Shown here in pieces: positions 5,397 to 6,545 of a DNA stretch of 6,545 nt (the first letter of the stretch is position 1; each line of letters starts with the position of its first letter). The notes under the pieces were generated by a model. The model saw nothing but the letters and a program-made list of their open reading frames with translations, had not been told where the DNA came from and ran no database searches. A program made the translations under genes and the position numbers. The stretch is from an uncultured Arcobacter sp. (GTDB taxonomy: Bacteria; Campylobacterota; Campylobacteria; Campylobacterales; Arcobacteraceae), in assembly GCA_913062735.1 (NCBI GenBank), contig CAJXWI010000149.1:1-6545 (forward strand), given 5' to 3'.

Positions 5397-6545
5397 TTAT
5401 ATAATTTCAAAATATCTGTTTAATTGCCAGTCGGTAATGGCTTTTAATTGTTCAGCCGATTCATGTTCTCTTGTATAAGAATAATGATCCACAAAAACAT
5501 CACCAAAAATTTCTCGCGCAATTTTTGATTGTTTTAAACGATCAGCTGCTTGATCCAATGTTTTTGGAAAAGAATATTCTCTCCCCATATCAACATCATA
5601 AGCATTTCCAGCAATAGGAGAAGTTGGTTCAATTTTATTTTTTATTCCCCATAATCCAGTTCCTACAGCTGCAGCTAGTGCAATATACGGATTAATATCA
5701 GCAGCAGCAACTCTGTACTCAACTCTCTGTGCTTTTGCACTTCCTGTTATTGCTCTTAATGCACACGTTCTATTATCAACACCCCATGTAGCTTGTGTAG
5801 GTGCCCAAAACCCAGGAATTAGTCGTGTATATGAATTACACGTTGGTGCAATCATTGCTAATATTTCTGGCATAAGTTGTTGCTGCCCACCTATAAACCA
5901 TCTCATTTCATCAGAAATAGTATTTTCTTTTTTCTCATCATAAAAAATTGATTTTCCATTTTTATCTTTTGCAGAAATATGTAGGTGACCTGATTGTCCA
6001 GGATAATCTCCTGACCACTTCGCCATAAAAGTAGCCATATAACCTTGTTGTTGTGCTAAAACTTTTGTAAATGTTTTAAATAATATTGCTTTATCTGCCG
6101 TTTTTAATAACTCGTCATAAAGTAAAGCTGCTTCTAAAACACCAGGTCCAGTTTCTGTGTGTAAACCTTCTATTTCCATATCCATATCTAAACATAAATC
6201 CATTAAATCATGATAAAAATCACTCTGAACTGAATTTCTTAAAACTGAATATCCAAACATTCCAGGTGTAAAATGTTCTAAGTTTTTATAGTTTTTTTCT
6301 CTAACACTAGCAGGAGTTTCATTAAACATAAAAAATTCAAATTCTGTTGAAGCATCAAAAGTAATGCCTAAGTCTTTTCCTTGTTTAATTACGTTTTTAA
6401 GAAGCGTTCTTGGACAAACCTTTGCATGTATTTCTTTTCCTTCAAAGTCTAAAAGAAAGAAAATAGAATTTTCCTCTAAAGGAAGTTCTCTACATGAGCT
6501 TAAATCAATTGTACCAAGAGCATCAGGAAAAGCCGTACTCCAACC
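5397..6545 (-). CDS. Glutamine-synthetase-family ligase (PuuA-like gamma-glutamyl ligase type), N terminus beyond window edge
   Basis: The frame is open to the right edge with no stop, giving 382 visible residues. A methionine at 6329 is internal: sequence upstream of it continues the family (TEFEFF, visible residues 67-72, with metal-binding glutamates). About 60-80 N-terminal residues are probably outside. Other family marks, by visible residue: ETGPGVLE (131-138), GHLHIS (186-191, nucleotide/metal-binding histidine region), NRTCALR (258-264), and EYRVAAADINPYIALAA (276-292). The enzyme would use ATP to join the gamma-carboxyl of glutamate to ammonia or an amine. The WG-x-x-NRT style and pairing with an aldehyde dehydrogenase gene 14 bp downstream resemble PuuA-type enzymes that gamma-glutamylate polyamines or other amines, rather than housekeeping GlnA. 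The exact substrate cannot be read from the sequence. The stop codon is TAA at 5399-5397. Confidence 0.92.
   Translation of the reverse strand, partial: GWSTAFPDALGTIDLSSCRELPLEENSIFFLLDFEGKEIHAKVCPRTLLKNVIKQGKDLGITFDASTEFEFFMFNETPASVREKNYKNLEHFTPGMFGYSVLRNSVQSDFYHDLMDLCLDMDMEIEGLHTETGPGVLEAALLYDELLKTADKAILFKTFTKVLAQQQGYMATFMAKWSGDYPGQSGHLHISAKDKNGKSIFYDEKKENTISDEMRWFIGGQQQLMPEILAMIAPTCNSYTRLIPGFWAPTQATWGVDNRTCALRAITGSAKAQRVEYRVAAADINPYIALAAAVGTGLWGIKNKIEPTSPIAGNAYDVDMGREYSFPKTLDQAADRLKQSKIAREIFGDVFVDHYSYTREHESAEQLKAITDWQLNRYFEII

Noticed and set aside
6086..6271. Plus-strand open frame of 61 codons
   Set aside because: It lies opposite the conserved glutamine-synthetase-family gene, has no recognisable motif, and is best explained as an antisense shadow.
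6327..6329. Methionine codon as the start of the ligase gene
   Set aside because: The frame stays open for 72 more codons to the window edge, and these encode family-typical sequence including TEFEFF, so this is an internal methionine.

Overview
The window is strongly AT-rich, and every convincing gene lies on the minus strand. The gene set is an AGCS Na+/amino-acid symporter, an FBH1-type UvrD-like helicase, SelB, and a glutamine-synthetase-type ligase next to an aldehyde dehydrogenase. With the A/T-heavy codon use and AAGGA ribosome sites, this suggests a member of the Campylobacterota, probably Arcobacter-like. That placement is an inference from gene content and composition, not from a marker gene.

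Reading in the direction of transcription (right to left), the layout is as follows. The right edge cuts a glutamine-synthetase-family gene, of which 382 C-terminal residues are visible. After 14 bp comes a 305-codon reading frame that is an in-frame chimera. Its first ~220 residues are the N-terminal half of an NAD(P)-dependent aldehyde dehydrogenase. Its last ~80 residues are the C-terminal end of SelA (L-seryl-tRNA(Sec) selenium transferase). It overlaps by 8 bp a full-length selB (609 codons). A short gap with a perfect hairpin leads to an FBH1-like superfamily 1 helicase. A 188-bp intergenic region with a good sigma70-type promoter and a 12-bp perfect dyad then leads to an AGCS-family symporter, cut by the left edge.

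The main point of interest is the chimera. The simplest reading is that ligase, aldehyde dehydrogenase, selA and selB were once consecutive genes. An in-frame deletion of roughly 1.8-2 kb (inferred from usual family lengths) would then have removed the aldehyde dehydrogenase catalytic half and nearly all of selA. Neither half keeps its catalytic residues. SelB is intact, but its usual partner is missing here and it now follows directly in a nitrogen/aldehyde-metabolism operon. An assembly join could produce the same sequence and must be excluded first. No RNA genes, CRISPR arrays or insertion sequences were seen.
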